Part shown: positions 52,747-61,962 of the stretch, piece by piece
How positions within the stretch are numbered: the first letter of the stretch is position 1
Layout: each line of letters begins with the position of its first letter
Assembly (NCBI GenBank): GCA_947456305.1
Contig: CANGPN010000006.1
Coordinates: forward strand, 88,269 to 152,268
Length of the DNA stretch: 64,000 nt
Reading direction: 5' to 3'
Origin: Comamonadaceae bacterium
GTDB taxonomy: Bacteria; Pseudomonadota; Gammaproteobacteria; Burkholderiales; Burkholderiaceae_C
Made by a program: the position numbers and the translations under genes
The notes under the pieces: generated by a model
The model's database searches: none
What the model was told of the DNA's origin: nothing
The model's input: the letters and a program-made list of their open reading frames with translations, nothing else

Positions 52747-55068
52747 ATGTTCGGAAAACCACTACATCTCTTGACACCGCTCAACTTGAAATTTCAGAGT
52801 TTGTGTGATCTTTTATTTATGTCAGTCTTGGCACTCGTTCAGACGGCAGTTTGGTCCCAGGAAGCCGCACCGCGTGAAGAAGAACTGCAGGAAGTGCGCA
52901 TCATCGCCACAACGCCTGTGGGTTCTACCGGTGTGTCCATCAAAAAATTTGCCGGCAATGTGCAAACCATCAATGCCAAAGACATTCCTAATGATGCTCA
53001 AGGATTCACCGATGTTTTGAACCAGAACGTAGGCTCGGTGCATGTGAACGACACCCAGGGTAACCCTTACAACATTGACTTGATGTACCGAGGATTTACG
53101 GCTTCGCCCATCTTGGGTTCTTCGCAAGGTATTTCAGTTTTTCTGGATGGAATGCGTGTGAACGAACCGTTCGGCGATATCGTGGCTTGGGATTTGATTC
53201 CACAGATTGCGGTCGACAGCACCATCGTGGTTCCAGGCTCTAACCCGGTGTATGGTTTGAACACCTTGGGTGGTTCAGTCGCCATGACTACCAAGCGGGG
53301 ATTTACCCACCAAGGCACCGAGGCCAAGCTGACGCTAGGTTCTTATAACCGGCGCACTTTGGAAGCTGAGAAAGGCGGTCACAGCGAAAACACCGACTAT
53401 TACTTTGCAACCAGTTTGCACGAAGACAGCGGTTGGGCCAGCTATAACCCCAGTACCGTTCGTCAGTTTTTCGGCAAGCTCGGCTTCATGGATGAGAAGC
53501 GCGATATTCAATTATCTTTAGCTTATACAGATAACTCTTTATGGGGCAATCAAAGCCTGCCTCAATCCATGCATGCAACCGGCATCAAAAATTACACCCA
53601 TTACGACTACACCAACACGCAAAACTTGACCTTGAACCTCAAAGGCGAAATGGACATGGGTGAGGATAAAACTGTGGCTGGCAATGTGTATTACCGCTGG
53701 ATCAAGCGTGATGCCATGAATAGTAATTTGAATGCATACACGACCGCTGGTTCTACTTGTACTGGCGCCGATTGCCCGGCAAGTAATCTGCTTGCCAACT
53801 ACACCCAGAATATTGTGGGCGCTAACGCGCAGTGGTCCGCGCTGGATAAGTTGTGGGACAGGTCTAACACCATGACTCTGGGTACGAATATCGAATACGG
53901 TCGAACCACATTCACCAACAAAGGTCAAAACGCCTATGTGGACAGTTCTCAGGCCTTGGTTGCTGTGGATGATTACCAGGACCAGGCGAACATCACTTCA
54001 ACCAACGGTCGGTATGGCTTGTTTGCCACTGACACGCTGGATGTGACTGACAAACTGGCGGTGACTGCTTCGGCGCGTTTTGATTACGCGGACGTCAAAT
54101 TGAATGGTACAACTTGCACGGAAAGTACATACAACACTGACACTAATTTGTGCGGATTTGGTGGAGCTGATACATGGGCTCCAGTCAGCGGAAGTCACAG
54201 TTACACGCGAATTAACCCTTCGGTGGGAACGACCTATCAGTTGTCGCCTCAATCTACGGGTTTTGCCACCTACTCTGAAGGCTTTCGCACCCCCTCAGCC
54301 ATCGAATTGGCTTGCGCCGACTCCACCACTCCTTGCTCCGGTATTCCGAATGCATTTGGTGCGGATCCCTATTTGAAAGCCGTTGTTTCAAAAACCCTAG
54401 AACTTGGTATGCGTGGAAAGATAAATGATGCTGCCGCCTGGAATTTTGCTGTTTTTCGTACCGAGCTCTACAACGATATTTTGTTCAACGCTACATCTGC
54501 AACAGCTGGCTATTTCTCCAATGTCGGTCAAACACGCAGGCAAGGCATTGAATTGGGAGTTCACGGCAATATCAGCAGATTTGACTATGCAGCCAATCTG
54601 AGTTGGATAGAGGCCACTTACCAGTCAACTTTCACATTGGCAAATGCTGCGAACAGTACGTGTTCCGGAAGCGTTAGCACCTGCCCAAGCAACAAGATTG
54701 GTGACAAGATTCCCGGCATTCCTGAAGGCGTGTTGAAGCTCAAACTCGGTTATGCAATTTCTGATGTATCGCGCATCGGTACCTCGATTCACGCGCAAGG
54801 CGCGCAATACGCACGCGGCGATGAAAACAACTTGGATTCCAACGGCAAGGTTCCCGGTTACGCTGTCATGAATATCGACGGCAGCCACCGCGTCAGTAAA
54901 ACCTTTGAGTTTTTTGGCGGCGTTTCCAACGTGTTTGACCAAAGCTATGCCACGTATGGAGTGCTCGGAGATAACAACCTCAGTTCAACAGGGGCCGCTG
55001 CATATGAACAATTCCGCAGTTACGGTTCGCCACGAACCTACTTTGCCGGTGTTCGCGGCAATTTTTGA
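52747..55068 (+). CDS. TonB-dependent receptor with paired-cysteine loops
   Basis: This 773-residue outer membrane receptor has a long signal region (ending about AVWSQ), a plug domain (AGNVQTINAKDIPNDAQGFTDVLNQNVGSVHVNDTQGNP, YRGFTASPILGSSQGISVFLDGMRVNEPFGDIV) and a 22-strand barrel closing with the aromatic end AGVRGNF. Extracellular loops carry several cysteine pairs (STCTGADCPAS, TTCTESTYNTDTNLCGF, ELACADSTTPCSG, STCSGSVSTCPS), which is unusual. The ligand is unknown. Neighbours are a two-component system and a molybdenum hydroxylase, so the ligand may be the hydroxylase substrate or a metal complex. Confidence 0.92.
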   Translation: MFGKPLHLLTPLNLKFQSLCDLLFMSVLALVQTAVWSQEAAPREEELQEVRIIATTPVGSTGVSIKKFAGNVQTINAKDIPNDAQGFTDVLNQNVGSVHVNDTQGNPYNIDLMYRGFTASPILGSSQGISVFLDGMRVNEPFGDIVAWDLIPQIAVDSTIVVPGSNPVYGLNTLGGSVAMTTKRGFTHQGTEAKLTLGSYNRRTLEAEKGGHSENTDYYFATSLHEDSGWASYNPSTVRQFFGKLGFMDEKRDIQLSLAYTDNSLWGNQSLPQSMHATGIKNYTHYDYTNTQNLTLNLKGEMDMGEDKTVAGNVYYRWIKRDAMNSNLNAYTTAGSTCTGADCPASNLLANYTQNIVGANAQWSALDKLWDRSNTMTLGTNIEYGRTTFTNKGQNAYVDSSQALVAVDDYQDQANITSTNGRYGLFATDTLDVTDKLAVTASARFDYADVKLNGTTCTESTYNTDTNLCGFGGADTWAPVSGSHSYTRINPSVGTTYQLSPQSTGFATYSEGFRTPSAIELACADSTTPCSGIPNAFGADPYLKAVVSKTLELGMRGKINDAAAWNFAVFRTELYNDILFNATSATAGYFSNVGQTRRQGIELGVHGNISRFDYAANLSWIEATYQSTFTLANAANSTCSGSVSTCPSNKIGDKIPGIPEGVLKLKLGYAISDVSRIGTSIHAQGAQYARGDENNLDSNGKVPGYAVMNIDGSHRVSKTFEFFGGVSNVFDQSYATYGVLGDNNLSSTGAAAYEQFRSYGSPRTYFAGVRGNF

Positions 55069-55115
55069 AGCTTCACACTAACAAACAATATCAACTGAAT
55101 ATTAGATAAGTACAG

Positions 55116-55146
55116 CCCGGCAGACATATTTTTGTTTGCCGGGTTG
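55116..55146 (+). terminator. Terminator-like hairpin after TonB receptor gene
   Basis: CCCGGCAGAC and GTTTGCCGGG pair over 10 bases around an 8-base loop, with a T-rich but not pure T tail. Confidence 0.6.
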
Positions 55147-55260
55147 TTGTGTTTCAAAACCCTGCTTCAACGCCGCATAAAGACCCTAAAAAAACATGCA
55201 ATAGCCCTTTGCTCTGGGAGGGAATTGTCTATAACGGACTTAAATTGTTGCAAAACGAGA

Positions 55261-55296
55261 ATTTGAGGGGGAAAGCAAGGGCTTTCCCTAGGGGGT
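55261..55296. promoter_or_regulatory. GGGAAAGC/GCTTTCCC hairpin with flanking GGGG boxes
   Basis: A perfect 8-bp inverted repeat (55269-55276 and 55281-55288) lies 69 bases before the iron-sulfur subunit gene and includes GAGGGGGAA and CTAGGGGG. It may be a regulator-binding site or leader hairpin. Confidence 0.35.
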
Positions 55297-55356
55297 TGGG
55301 CGATGAAAAATCCTTAATATGACCACGTTCCGCATCCCTCAATCAAGGAAGTATCT

Positions 55357-55815
55357 ATGAGCCTTCAATTCAAAGTTAACGGTAAATCCGTTTCGTCCAA
55401 CTCCGAGGCAGACACGCCTCTGCTTTGGGTCATCCGTGATGAACTCGGCCTGACCGGCACAAAATTCGGTTGTGGCGCTGCCCTGTGCGGCGCTTGTACC
55501 GTGCATGTGAACGGCGAAGCTGTTCGTTCATGTCAAACTCAGGTCGGAAATGTGGCTGGCTCCAATGTCGGCACCATCGAAGGCCTCGGCGGCACCCATG
55601 CGCTGCAAAAAGCCTGGATCAAGCACCAGGTTCCCCAGTGCGGCTATTGCCAATCCGGTCAACTGATGAGCGCAGCCGCGTTGCTCAGCAAAAATAAAAA
55701 CCCTTCTGACGCAGACATCGATGCCGCCATGGCTGGCAATGTGTGTCGTTGCGGTACATATACCCGTATCCGTGCTGCCGTCAAAGACGCTGCATCCCAG
55801 TTGCGCGCTGCTTAA
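55357..55815 (+). CDS. 2Fe-2S subunit of molybdenum hydroxylase (IorA-like)
   Basis: This 152-residue ferredoxin-type protein has two clusters: the plant-type 2Fe-2S motif [21 protein letters not shown] and the second helical cluster [11 protein letters not shown] ... [12 protein letters not shown]. It is the electron-transfer subunit of isoquinoline-1-oxidoreductase-like enzymes. No Tat signal of its own, so it is probably exported together with the large subunit if the enzyme is periplasmic. Confidence 0.95.
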   Translation: MSLQFKVNGKSVSSNSEADTPLLWVIRDELGLTGTKFGCGAALCGACTVHVNGEAVRSCQTQVGNVAGSNVGTIEGLGGTHALQKAWIKHQVPQCGYCQSGQLMSAAALLSKNKNPSDADIDAAMAGNVCRCGTYTRIRAAVKDAASQLRAA

Positions 55816-55833
55816 TTTCAAAGGAAATACATC

Positions 55834-57975
55834 ATGATGAGCACTGAAACAAATCGCCGCGACTTTCTTAAAACCACCAGCATCGCCACTTCCGGTTTGA
55901 TGATGGGCGTGGTTTTGCCAAGCACTGTCTCTAAATCGATTGCTGCCGGCACATTGCACACCCCGAACGCTTGGGTGCATATTGCTGACGACAACACCAT
56001 CACATTGCTGTCTGCACGTTCAGAAATGGGTCAGGGTGTTTACACCTCCATGCCTATGTTGATCGCTGAAGAGCTGAATGTTGACGTGAACAAGGTTGTC
56101 ATTTCTGCAGCCCCTCCCGGAGCCGTGTATGTGAATGCATTGCTCGGCGCCATGATCACCGGCGGTTCTACCTCCGTTCGTGACGGCTGGGAAAAATTGC
56201 GCATAGCTGGTGCACAAGTCCGCGAAATGCTGGTAGCCGGCGCTGCTGCTGAGTGGGGTGTTCCTGTCGCATCAGTCAAAGCTGAAAACGGCATGTTGAC
56301 TGGCCCTGGCGGCAAAAAAGCCACCTACGGTCAAATGGCAGAAGCTGCTTCCAAGCAGCCCGTGCCTGAAAAACCAGCCATCAAAGCACCCAAAGACTTC
56401 CGCGTTGTTGGTAAGCGCATTGTCCGTACAGACGCACCTGCCAAAGTCAACGGCACCGCAGAATTCGGTATCGACGTTCGTTTGCCCGGTATGGTTTACG
56501 CCAGCTTGGAGCAGTCTCCTGTCATCGGCGGTAAAGTGGTTCGTGTCGACAGCTCAGCCGCCAAGGCCATGCCTGGTGTGGTTGATGTGATTGAAATCCC
56601 TGATGGCGTGGCTGTGGTTGCCAACTCCTACTGGGGTGCAGTAAAAGCACGTCGCGCTCTCAAAATCGATTGGGACTTCGGTGCAGGTGCAAACCTCTCA
56701 TCCGACGGCATGATCGAAACCCATAGACAAGCTTCCTCCACAGGCAAAGTGTTGCCTATTCAGCCTGCCAAGGGCGATGCATTGGGTGCTATCGGTGGTT
56801 CAGCCAAGAAATTGTCTGCCACTTACATCACACCCTTGCAGTCACACTCACCTATGGAACCCATGAACTTCACGGCCCACGTCACCGGCGGTAAAGCGCT
56901 GTTGGTCGGACCTACTCAGTTCCAGCAAGGTGTTCAAGGTGCTGTTGCTGCATCTCTGGGCATCAAGCCTGAAGACGTGCAAGTGCAAACTACTTTCTTG
57001 GGTGGTGGTTTCGGTCGCCGTATCGAGCTGGACTTCCCTGTGCAAGCTGCTTTGATCTCCAAAGCCGTCAAGTTGCCAGTGAAATTGGTCTGGTCTCGTG
57101 AAGATGACATGACCCATGACTTCTACCGTCCAATTGGCTTCAACCAGATCAATGCTGGTTTGGATGCCAACGGTATGCCAGTCGGTCTGCACTTCAAACT
57201 GACTTCTCAGTCCATCACACAGCGCGCTTTCGGTTTGCCGAAAGACACCATGGATCCGTTCATGGTCGAAGCCGCAGTTGCTCCTTACAACATCGCAAAT
57301 ACTCAACACGACCTGGTCATCCATGATGCCGGTTTGCGTGTCGGTTACTGGCGTGGTGTGAGCCACAACATGAACGTTTTCGCCAACGAAAGTTTCGTCG
57401 ACGAAATGGCTCTGGCTGCTGGCAAAGACCCTGTGGAGTACCGTTTCGCCATGTTGGAAGGTAAGCCTCGCTTCCAAAACGTTCTGAAACTGGCTACTGA
57501 AAAAGCCGGCTACAAAAAAGGTGCTGCCAAAGGCAATGCCATGGGCGTATCCATCATGGAAGGCTATGACTCCTATGTGGCAGTCGTGACCGAAATCAAC
57601 CTCGGTGCTGACGGTGAAGTCAAAGTGGTGAAAGCCACTGTAGCTGCTGACATCGGCATGATCGTCAACCCTGAAATTGTTGAACAACAAATCCAGTCCA
57701 GCGTGATCATGGGCATGGGCACTACGCTCAAGCACTCCATCACTTTGGCTAACGGACGTGTTCAGCAGACCAACTTCAATACCTACCCGATGGTTCGTAC
57801 CAACGAAGCACCGCTGGTTGATATTGTGCTGGTTAAGAGCAGCGAGAAGCCTGGCGGTATCGGCGAACCAGTCACTGCAGCTATCGTTCCTGCTCTGGCT
57901 AACGCTGTTGCCAAACTCACTGGCAAACGTGTTCGCACATTGCCCATTACAGGTAAAGCTATTCAGCAAGCCTGA
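55834..57975 (+). CDS. Molybdopterin-binding hydroxylase large subunit (IorB-like, Tat-exported)
   Basis: This 713-residue protein has a twin-arginine signal (NRRDFLKTTSIATSGLMMG) and the xanthine dehydrogenase/aldehyde oxidase fold: GQGVYTSMPMLIAEEL, a GGGFGRRIELDF loop for the Mo cofactor, VGYWRGVSHNMNVFANESFVDEMA, and the catalytic Glu in GGIGEPVTAAIVPAL. It probably hydroxylates an N-heterocycle or aldehyde in the periplasm. No c-type cytochrome gene follows, unlike many relatives, so the electron acceptor is unclear. Confidence 0.94.
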   Translation: MMSTETNRRDFLKTTSIATSGLMMGVVLPSTVSKSIAAGTLHTPNAWVHIADDNTITLLSARSEMGQGVYTSMPMLIAEELNVDVNKVVISAAPPGAVYVNALLGAMITGGSTSVRDGWEKLRIAGAQVREMLVAGAAAEWGVPVASVKAENGMLTGPGGKKATYGQMAEAASKQPVPEKPAIKAPKDFRVVGKRIVRTDAPAKVNGTAEFGIDVRLPGMVYASLEQSPVIGGKVVRVDSSAAKAMPGVVDVIEIPDGVAVVANSYWGAVKARRALKIDWDFGAGANLSSDGMIETHRQASSTGKVLPIQPAKGDALGAIGGSAKKLSATYITPLQSHSPMEPMNFTAHVTGGKALLVGPTQFQQGVQGAVAASLGIKPEDVQVQTTFLGGGFGRRIELDFPVQAALISKAVKLPVKLVWSREDDMTHDFYRPIGFNQINAGLDANGMPVGLHFKLTSQSITQRAFGLPKDTMDPFMVEAAVAPYNIANTQHDLVIHDAGLRVGYWRGVSHNMNVFANESFVDEMALAAGKDPVEYRFAMLEGKPRFQNVLKLATEKAGYKKGAAKGNAMGVSIMEGYDSYVAVVTEINLGADGEVKVVKATVAADIGMIVNPEIVEQQIQSSVIMGMGTTLKHSITLANGRVQQTNFNTYPMVRTNEAPLVDIVLVKSSEKPGGIGEPVTAAIVPALANAVAKLTGKRVRTLPITGKAIQQA

Positions 57976-58012
57976 TCATCACCAGAGGCTGCTTGCAGCT
58001 TCTGGGATTGAT

Positions 58013-58044
58013 AAAAAAGAGCGGGTATATCCCGCTCTTTTTTT
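58013..58044 (+). terminator. Strong terminator after Mo-hydroxylase gene
   Basis: AAAAGAGCGGG and CCCGCTCTTTTTTTT around a 5-base loop; a strong rho-independent terminator. Confidence 0.9.
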
Positions 58045-58093
58045 TCAAAAATTCAAAGTTAAATTTCCCAGAAAACGAAAAAGAATTATTTCT

Positions 58094-58627
58094 ATGTATC
58101 AATTTAGATTCACAAGCTGTTGGGCCTTTGTGTTCTTGATATCTTTGAATTTTCCCGTTCATTCACAAATTAGTGGATTGCCTGACCCACGAATGACGCC
58201 GGGGTCTATAGATACAGCCGTCACGCAAGACAATATTCATGCCACAGTCTGCATCAAAGGTTATACAGAGCGAGTGAGACCCGACAAGGAGTACACCAAT
58301 CGCCTCAAGCATGAGCAATTACGTCAATACCGCTACCAGGATGTGAACCCGTCTAATTACGAACAAGATCATCTAATCCCCTTGAACATTGGCGGCAATC
58401 CCAGTGATCCGCATAATCTTTGGCCACAGCCTAGACAAGGGGAGTGGTCCTCTGATCGGAAAAATGACTTGGAATTTGTGGTTTACAAAATGGTGTGCAA
58501 AGGTGAAATTACTTTACAAGAAGCACAGCAACGTATAGCGCATAACTGGATACAAGCCTATAAAGACTGGGTACCTTCTCATTCTTATTATTTACCTAAA
58601 CACAGACGTAATAGCTTTCAGCACTAG
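58094..58627 (+). CDS. Secreted HNH-like endonuclease-fold protein
   Basis: This 177-residue protein has a signal peptide (RFTSCWAFVFLISLNFPVHS) and a motif set resembling a variant HNH/DUF1524-like nuclease: YEQDHLIPLNIGGNPSDPHNLWPQP, with His and Asn in the expected places. DNA- or RNA-cleaving activity outside the cytoplasm is plausible for nutrient or defence use. The longer frame upstream runs through the Mo-hydroxylase coding sequence and its terminator and is not used. Low-complexity AT-rich start context. Confidence 0.75.
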   Translation: MYQFRFTSCWAFVFLISLNFPVHSQISGLPDPRMTPGSIDTAVTQDNIHATVCIKGYTERVRPDKEYTNRLKHEQLRQYRYQDVNPSNYEQDHLIPLNIGGNPSDPHNLWPQPRQGEWSSDRKNDLEFVVYKMVCKGEITLQEAQQRIAHNWIQAYKDWVPSHSYYLPKHRRNSFQH

Positions 58628-58711
58628 CCAACCCGATAGCTGGAAAATTTCGGATTTAACATTCACCATTCAGCTTTGTCACAATAGGCTGTCAATCTTG
58701 GAGTGGTAAGC

Positions 58712-59752
58712 ATGAATTTCAACGCTATTTCCCTTTCTCAACTACCGGCGTTGTTATGCGCCATGCCCAAAACTGAATTGCATATTCATATTGAAGGTTC
58801 ACTGGAGCCGGAATTAATATTTGAATTGGCCAAACGCAATCAGGTGCGATTGAACTATCCAAGTGTCGATGCATTGCGATCAGCTTATGCATTCACTGAT
58901 TTACAAAGTTTTCTGGATATTTACTATGCTGGTGCGAGTGTGCTTCAACACCCGCAAGATTTTTATGACATGGCTTGGGCGTATTTTTTAAGAGCTAAGG
59001 CCGATAACGTAGTTCATGCAGAAATATTCTTTGATCCTCAAACGCATACGGAACGCAAAGTGTCCATGCGTACAGTCATCTCCGGGTTACATCAAGCTTG
59101 TGTAGATGCCAATGAAAAATTGGGCATGACATCTTCATTGATCATGTGTTTTTTGCGTCATCTCAGCGAAGAGTCCGCACTTGAAACCTTGGAGCAATCC
59201 ATTCCCTTCAAAGACTTGCTCATTGGTGTCGGCTTAGACTCCAGCGAGCGCGGTCACCCGCCTGAAAAATTTGAACGTGTTTTTAAACGGGCGCAACAAC
59301 TCGGACTCAGGGCAGTGGCTCATGCAGGAGAAGAAGGCCCCCCTGCTTACATTTGGAGTGCGTTGGATGTCTTGCGGATCGAGCGAATAGACCATGGGGT
59401 ACAAGCTATTCATGATGCGGTCTTGTTGCAGCGTCTTGCCAAAGAACGTGTCCCGCTGACTGTATGTCCTTTATCCAACCTCAAACTGTGTGTGTTCTCT
59501 GAACTTAAGCAACACAATCTGGGTCAGATGCTGGAGCAAGGTCTTTGCGTCACAGTCAACTCCGATGACCCGGCTTATTTCGGTGGTTACATCAACGAAA
59601 ACTTTTTACAAACCTTTGCTGCATTGAACTTGAATGCATCGCATGCCTATCAATTGGCTTGTAACAGTTTCGAGGCCGCATTTGTTGATGCCTCACAAAA
59701 GCAAGCCTGGCGTACTCAGCTTGATGCTTGTTTTCAGACTTACGGCGCCTGA
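58712..59752 (+). CDS. Adenine/adenosine deaminase family protein
   Basis: This protein of about 346 residues has the metal-dependent deaminase motifs: ELHIHIEGSLEPELIFELAKRN, HAGEEGPP, IERIDHGVQ, TVCPLSNLKL and NSDDPAYFGGYINENF. The DDPAYFGGY form is typical of the adenine deaminase branch (yeast Aah1-like), so adenine rather than adenosine is the likely substrate. It releases ammonia and hypoxanthine. ATG at 58712 has GGAG upstream; the frame opens at 58703. Confidence 0.93.
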   Translation: MNFNAISLSQLPALLCAMPKTELHIHIEGSLEPELIFELAKRNQVRLNYPSVDALRSAYAFTDLQSFLDIYYAGASVLQHPQDFYDMAWAYFLRAKADNVVHAEIFFDPQTHTERKVSMRTVISGLHQACVDANEKLGMTSSLIMCFLRHLSEESALETLEQSIPFKDLLIGVGLDSSERGHPPEKFERVFKRAQQLGLRAVAHAGEEGPPAYIWSALDVLRIERIDHGVQAIHDAVLLQRLAKERVPLTVCPLSNLKLCVFSELKQHNLGQMLEQGLCVTVNSDDPAYFGGYINENFLQTFAALNLNASHAYQLACNSFEAAFVDASQKQAWRTQLDACFQTYGA

Positions 59753-59796
59753 CCCTTCAGACAGTTTTTTATGACAAGATTTTGAGCCTACTCTAA

Positions 59797-61023
59797 ATGC
59801 CCGCGCAAAAACACATGGCTGTGGTGGGTGGCGGTATCGCGGGCTTGTCTGCGGCACTCGCCTTAGGACGAACGGGTAACGATTTGCAAGTCTTTGAAAA
59901 GGCTAGTGAAATCTCAGAAATTGGTGCAGGCATAGGGCTGGGACCGAATGCGATGCGGGTATTGCAAGAATGGGGTGTCCGCCAAACATTGCTGGAATTA
60001 GGCTGTGTGCCTCAGCAGTTGATCGCACGTGATGCCGGCAATGGATGCGTCATTAGCCAATTACCCATGGGTCAATCATTCATTGATTCATATGGCGCGC
60101 CTTATGTAACGCTACACAGAGCCGATTTGCAGCAGGTTCTGTTAAGTGCTGTCAAACAGCAAACATCGGCCAGTTTGCTCACCCGTCATACGTTGGCAGC
60201 AGTGAAATTGAGTGAACACTGGATGGATTTGAAGTTTCAAGACTCCATCGAAAACCATCAAGCGCAAGTACTGATTGGTGCCGATGGTTTGCACAGTGCA
60301 GTGCGCTCCGCGGTGTTTGGTCATCACGCACCAGTGGCCAGCGGGCATTGGGCGTACCGCGCTTTATTGCCAATGAGAGAAGTTCCCCAAGATGTCAGAC
60401 AAATACATATTGGCATTTGGATGGGTAGACGTTTACATGTCGTGCACTACCCTGTACGAGGCGGTGATGCTTTGAATCTGGTCGTTTTGCTTGAATCCCA
60501 TGACTCAGCGACGCAGCCCGGTTGGGATGTTTCACGCAGCACAGAGCAAATCACTGCGGATTTGAAACTGGCCATGCACAAGTCTTGCACTGAACTACAA
60601 GACTTGATCAATGCAGCTCAAGGCTGGCGTGCTTGGTGTTTGTTCGATCGCGAACCTTTGCAGCGTGCATCGCAAATGGCGCAGGGCAGGGTGGCTTTGC
60701 TGGGTGATGCTGCACACCCCATGCTGCCGTATCTGGCACAAGGCGCTGGCATGGCGATTGAAGATGCAGCCTGCTTAGCGATGCACTGGCAAAATAAGTC
60801 GCTCACAGTTGAGCAAAGGTTGCTGAACTATGCGCAATCCCGTTGGCAACGTGTGTCACGTGTACAGCAACGTGCAAGGCGAAATGGCAATATATTCCAC
60901 GCCCATGGGTGGTTCAAAATAGCCAGAGACGCTGCCATGAAAATCGGTGGAGCACGCTTGATGGATTTACCTTGGTTATACGGGCATCAACTTAACCTGA
61001 CTGCCATCGAAAGTGATTTTTAA
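59797..61023 (+). CDS. FAD-dependent aromatic monooxygenase (salicylate hydroxylase-like)
   Basis: This 408-residue flavoprotein has GGGIAGLSAALALGRTG (FAD-binding GxGxxG variant), a DG motif (IGADGLHSAVRSAVFG) and the second FAD site LLGDAAHPMLPYLAQGAGMAIEDAACL. It resembles salicylate or 3-hydroxybenzoate hydroxylases acting on aromatic acids with NAD(P)H and O2. The substrate cannot be told. It ends convergently with argF; the stop codons overlap. Confidence 0.88.
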   Translation: MPAQKHMAVVGGGIAGLSAALALGRTGNDLQVFEKASEISEIGAGIGLGPNAMRVLQEWGVRQTLLELGCVPQQLIARDAGNGCVISQLPMGQSFIDSYGAPYVTLHRADLQQVLLSAVKQQTSASLLTRHTLAAVKLSEHWMDLKFQDSIENHQAQVLIGADGLHSAVRSAVFGHHAPVASGHWAYRALLPMREVPQDVRQIHIGIWMGRRLHVVHYPVRGGDALNLVVLLESHDSATQPGWDVSRSTEQITADLKLAMHKSCTELQDLINAAQGWRAWCLFDREPLQRASQMAQGRVALLGDAAHPMLPYLAQGAGMAIEDAACLAMHWQNKSLTVEQRLLNYAQSRWQRVSRVQQRARRNGNIFHAHGWFKIARDAAMKIGGARLMDLPWLYGHQLNLTAIESDF

Positions 61024-61961
61024 AGCTTGCCAAGCAAGACAAATTCCATCAATGCTTTTTGCACATGCAAGCGGTTTTCTGCTTCATCCCACACCACGGA
61101 CTGAGGGCCGTCAATCACCTCGGCTTGCACTTCTTCACCGCGATGCGCCGGCAGGCAATGCATGAACAAGGCTTCTGGTTTAGCCGCTGCCATCATGGCT
61201 TCATCTACGCACCAAGCGGCAAAAGCTTGGCGGCGTGTTTCGTTTTCAGCTTCGTAGCCCATGCTGGTCCAGACATCGGTAGTCACCAAGTCTGCATTTG
61301 TGCAAGCAGCCAGAGGATCAGCAAAAACTTTGAAGCAATCTGCATTGGACACACCTGCCACTGACTGATTCACTTCATAACCGTTAGGTGTGCTGACATG
61401 CACTTTGAAGCCCAGCAAATCAGCCGCTTGCAACCAGGTGTTAGCCATGTTATTGCCGTCGCCGACCCAAGCCACCACTTTGCCTTTGAGGCAGTCCAAC
61501 GGGCTTGATACATCGCCCCGGTGTTCTATGAAGGTGAACAAGTCGGCCAATATCTGGCAGGGATGAAATTCATTGGTCAAACCATTGATGACGGGTACAC
61601 GTGAGTTGGCGGCAAAGCGCTCAATCTTGGTTTGTTCGTAGGTGCGGATCATCACCAAATCGACCATGCGGCTGATGACCTTGGCTGAATCTTCGATAGG
61701 TTCGGCACGACCGAGTTGGCTGTCTCCTGTGGTCAAGTGAACCACCGCACCGCCCATTTGGTACATACCGGCTTCAAAGCTGATGCGTGTACGTGTGGAT
61801 GCTTTTTCGAAAATCATGGCCAGCGTGCGATCGGTCAGCGGCTGGTGTTTCTCATAGGCTTTGAATTTACTTTTGATGAGCGCTGCTCGCGTGAACAAAT
61901 AGGCGTAATCATCAGCGTTCAAATCGCTGAACTGCAGGTAATGTTTCAGGGATTGGCTCAT
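61020..61961 (-). CDS. argF: Ornithine carbamoyltransferase
   Basis: This 313-residue enzyme has KASTRTRISFEAGM (carbamoyl phosphate site STRTR), NEFHPCQILADL, WVGDGNNMANT and the active-site HCLPAHRGEE. It forms citrulline from ornithine and carbamoyl phosphate in arginine synthesis. It is separated from argD by one base, so they are co-transcribed. Confidence 0.97.
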   Translation of the reverse strand: MSQSLKHYLQFSDLNADDYAYLFTRAALIKSKFKAYEKHQPLTDRTLAMIFEKASTRTRISFEAGMYQMGGAVVHLTTGDSQLGRAEPIEDSAKVISRMVDLVMIRTYEQTKIERFAANSRVPVINGLTNEFHPCQILADLFTFIEHRGDVSSPLDCLKGKVVAWVGDGNNMANTWLQAADLLGFKVHVSTPNGYEVNQSVAGVSNADCFKVFADPLAACTNADLVTTDVWTSMGYEAENETRRQAFAAWCVDEAMMAAAKPEALFMHCLPAHRGEEVQAEVIDGPQSVVWDEAENRLHVQKALMEFVLLGKL

Positions 61962-61962
61962 A

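Noticed and set aside
56848..57969. 373-residue open frame antisense to the Mo-hydroxylase large subunit
   Set aside because: Shadow of a strongly conserved gene; no independent start signal or family motif.
57758..58093. Upstream extension of the HNH-like ORF
   Set aside because: It runs through the Mo-hydroxylase coding end and a strong terminator; the ATG at 58094 gives a proper signal peptide.
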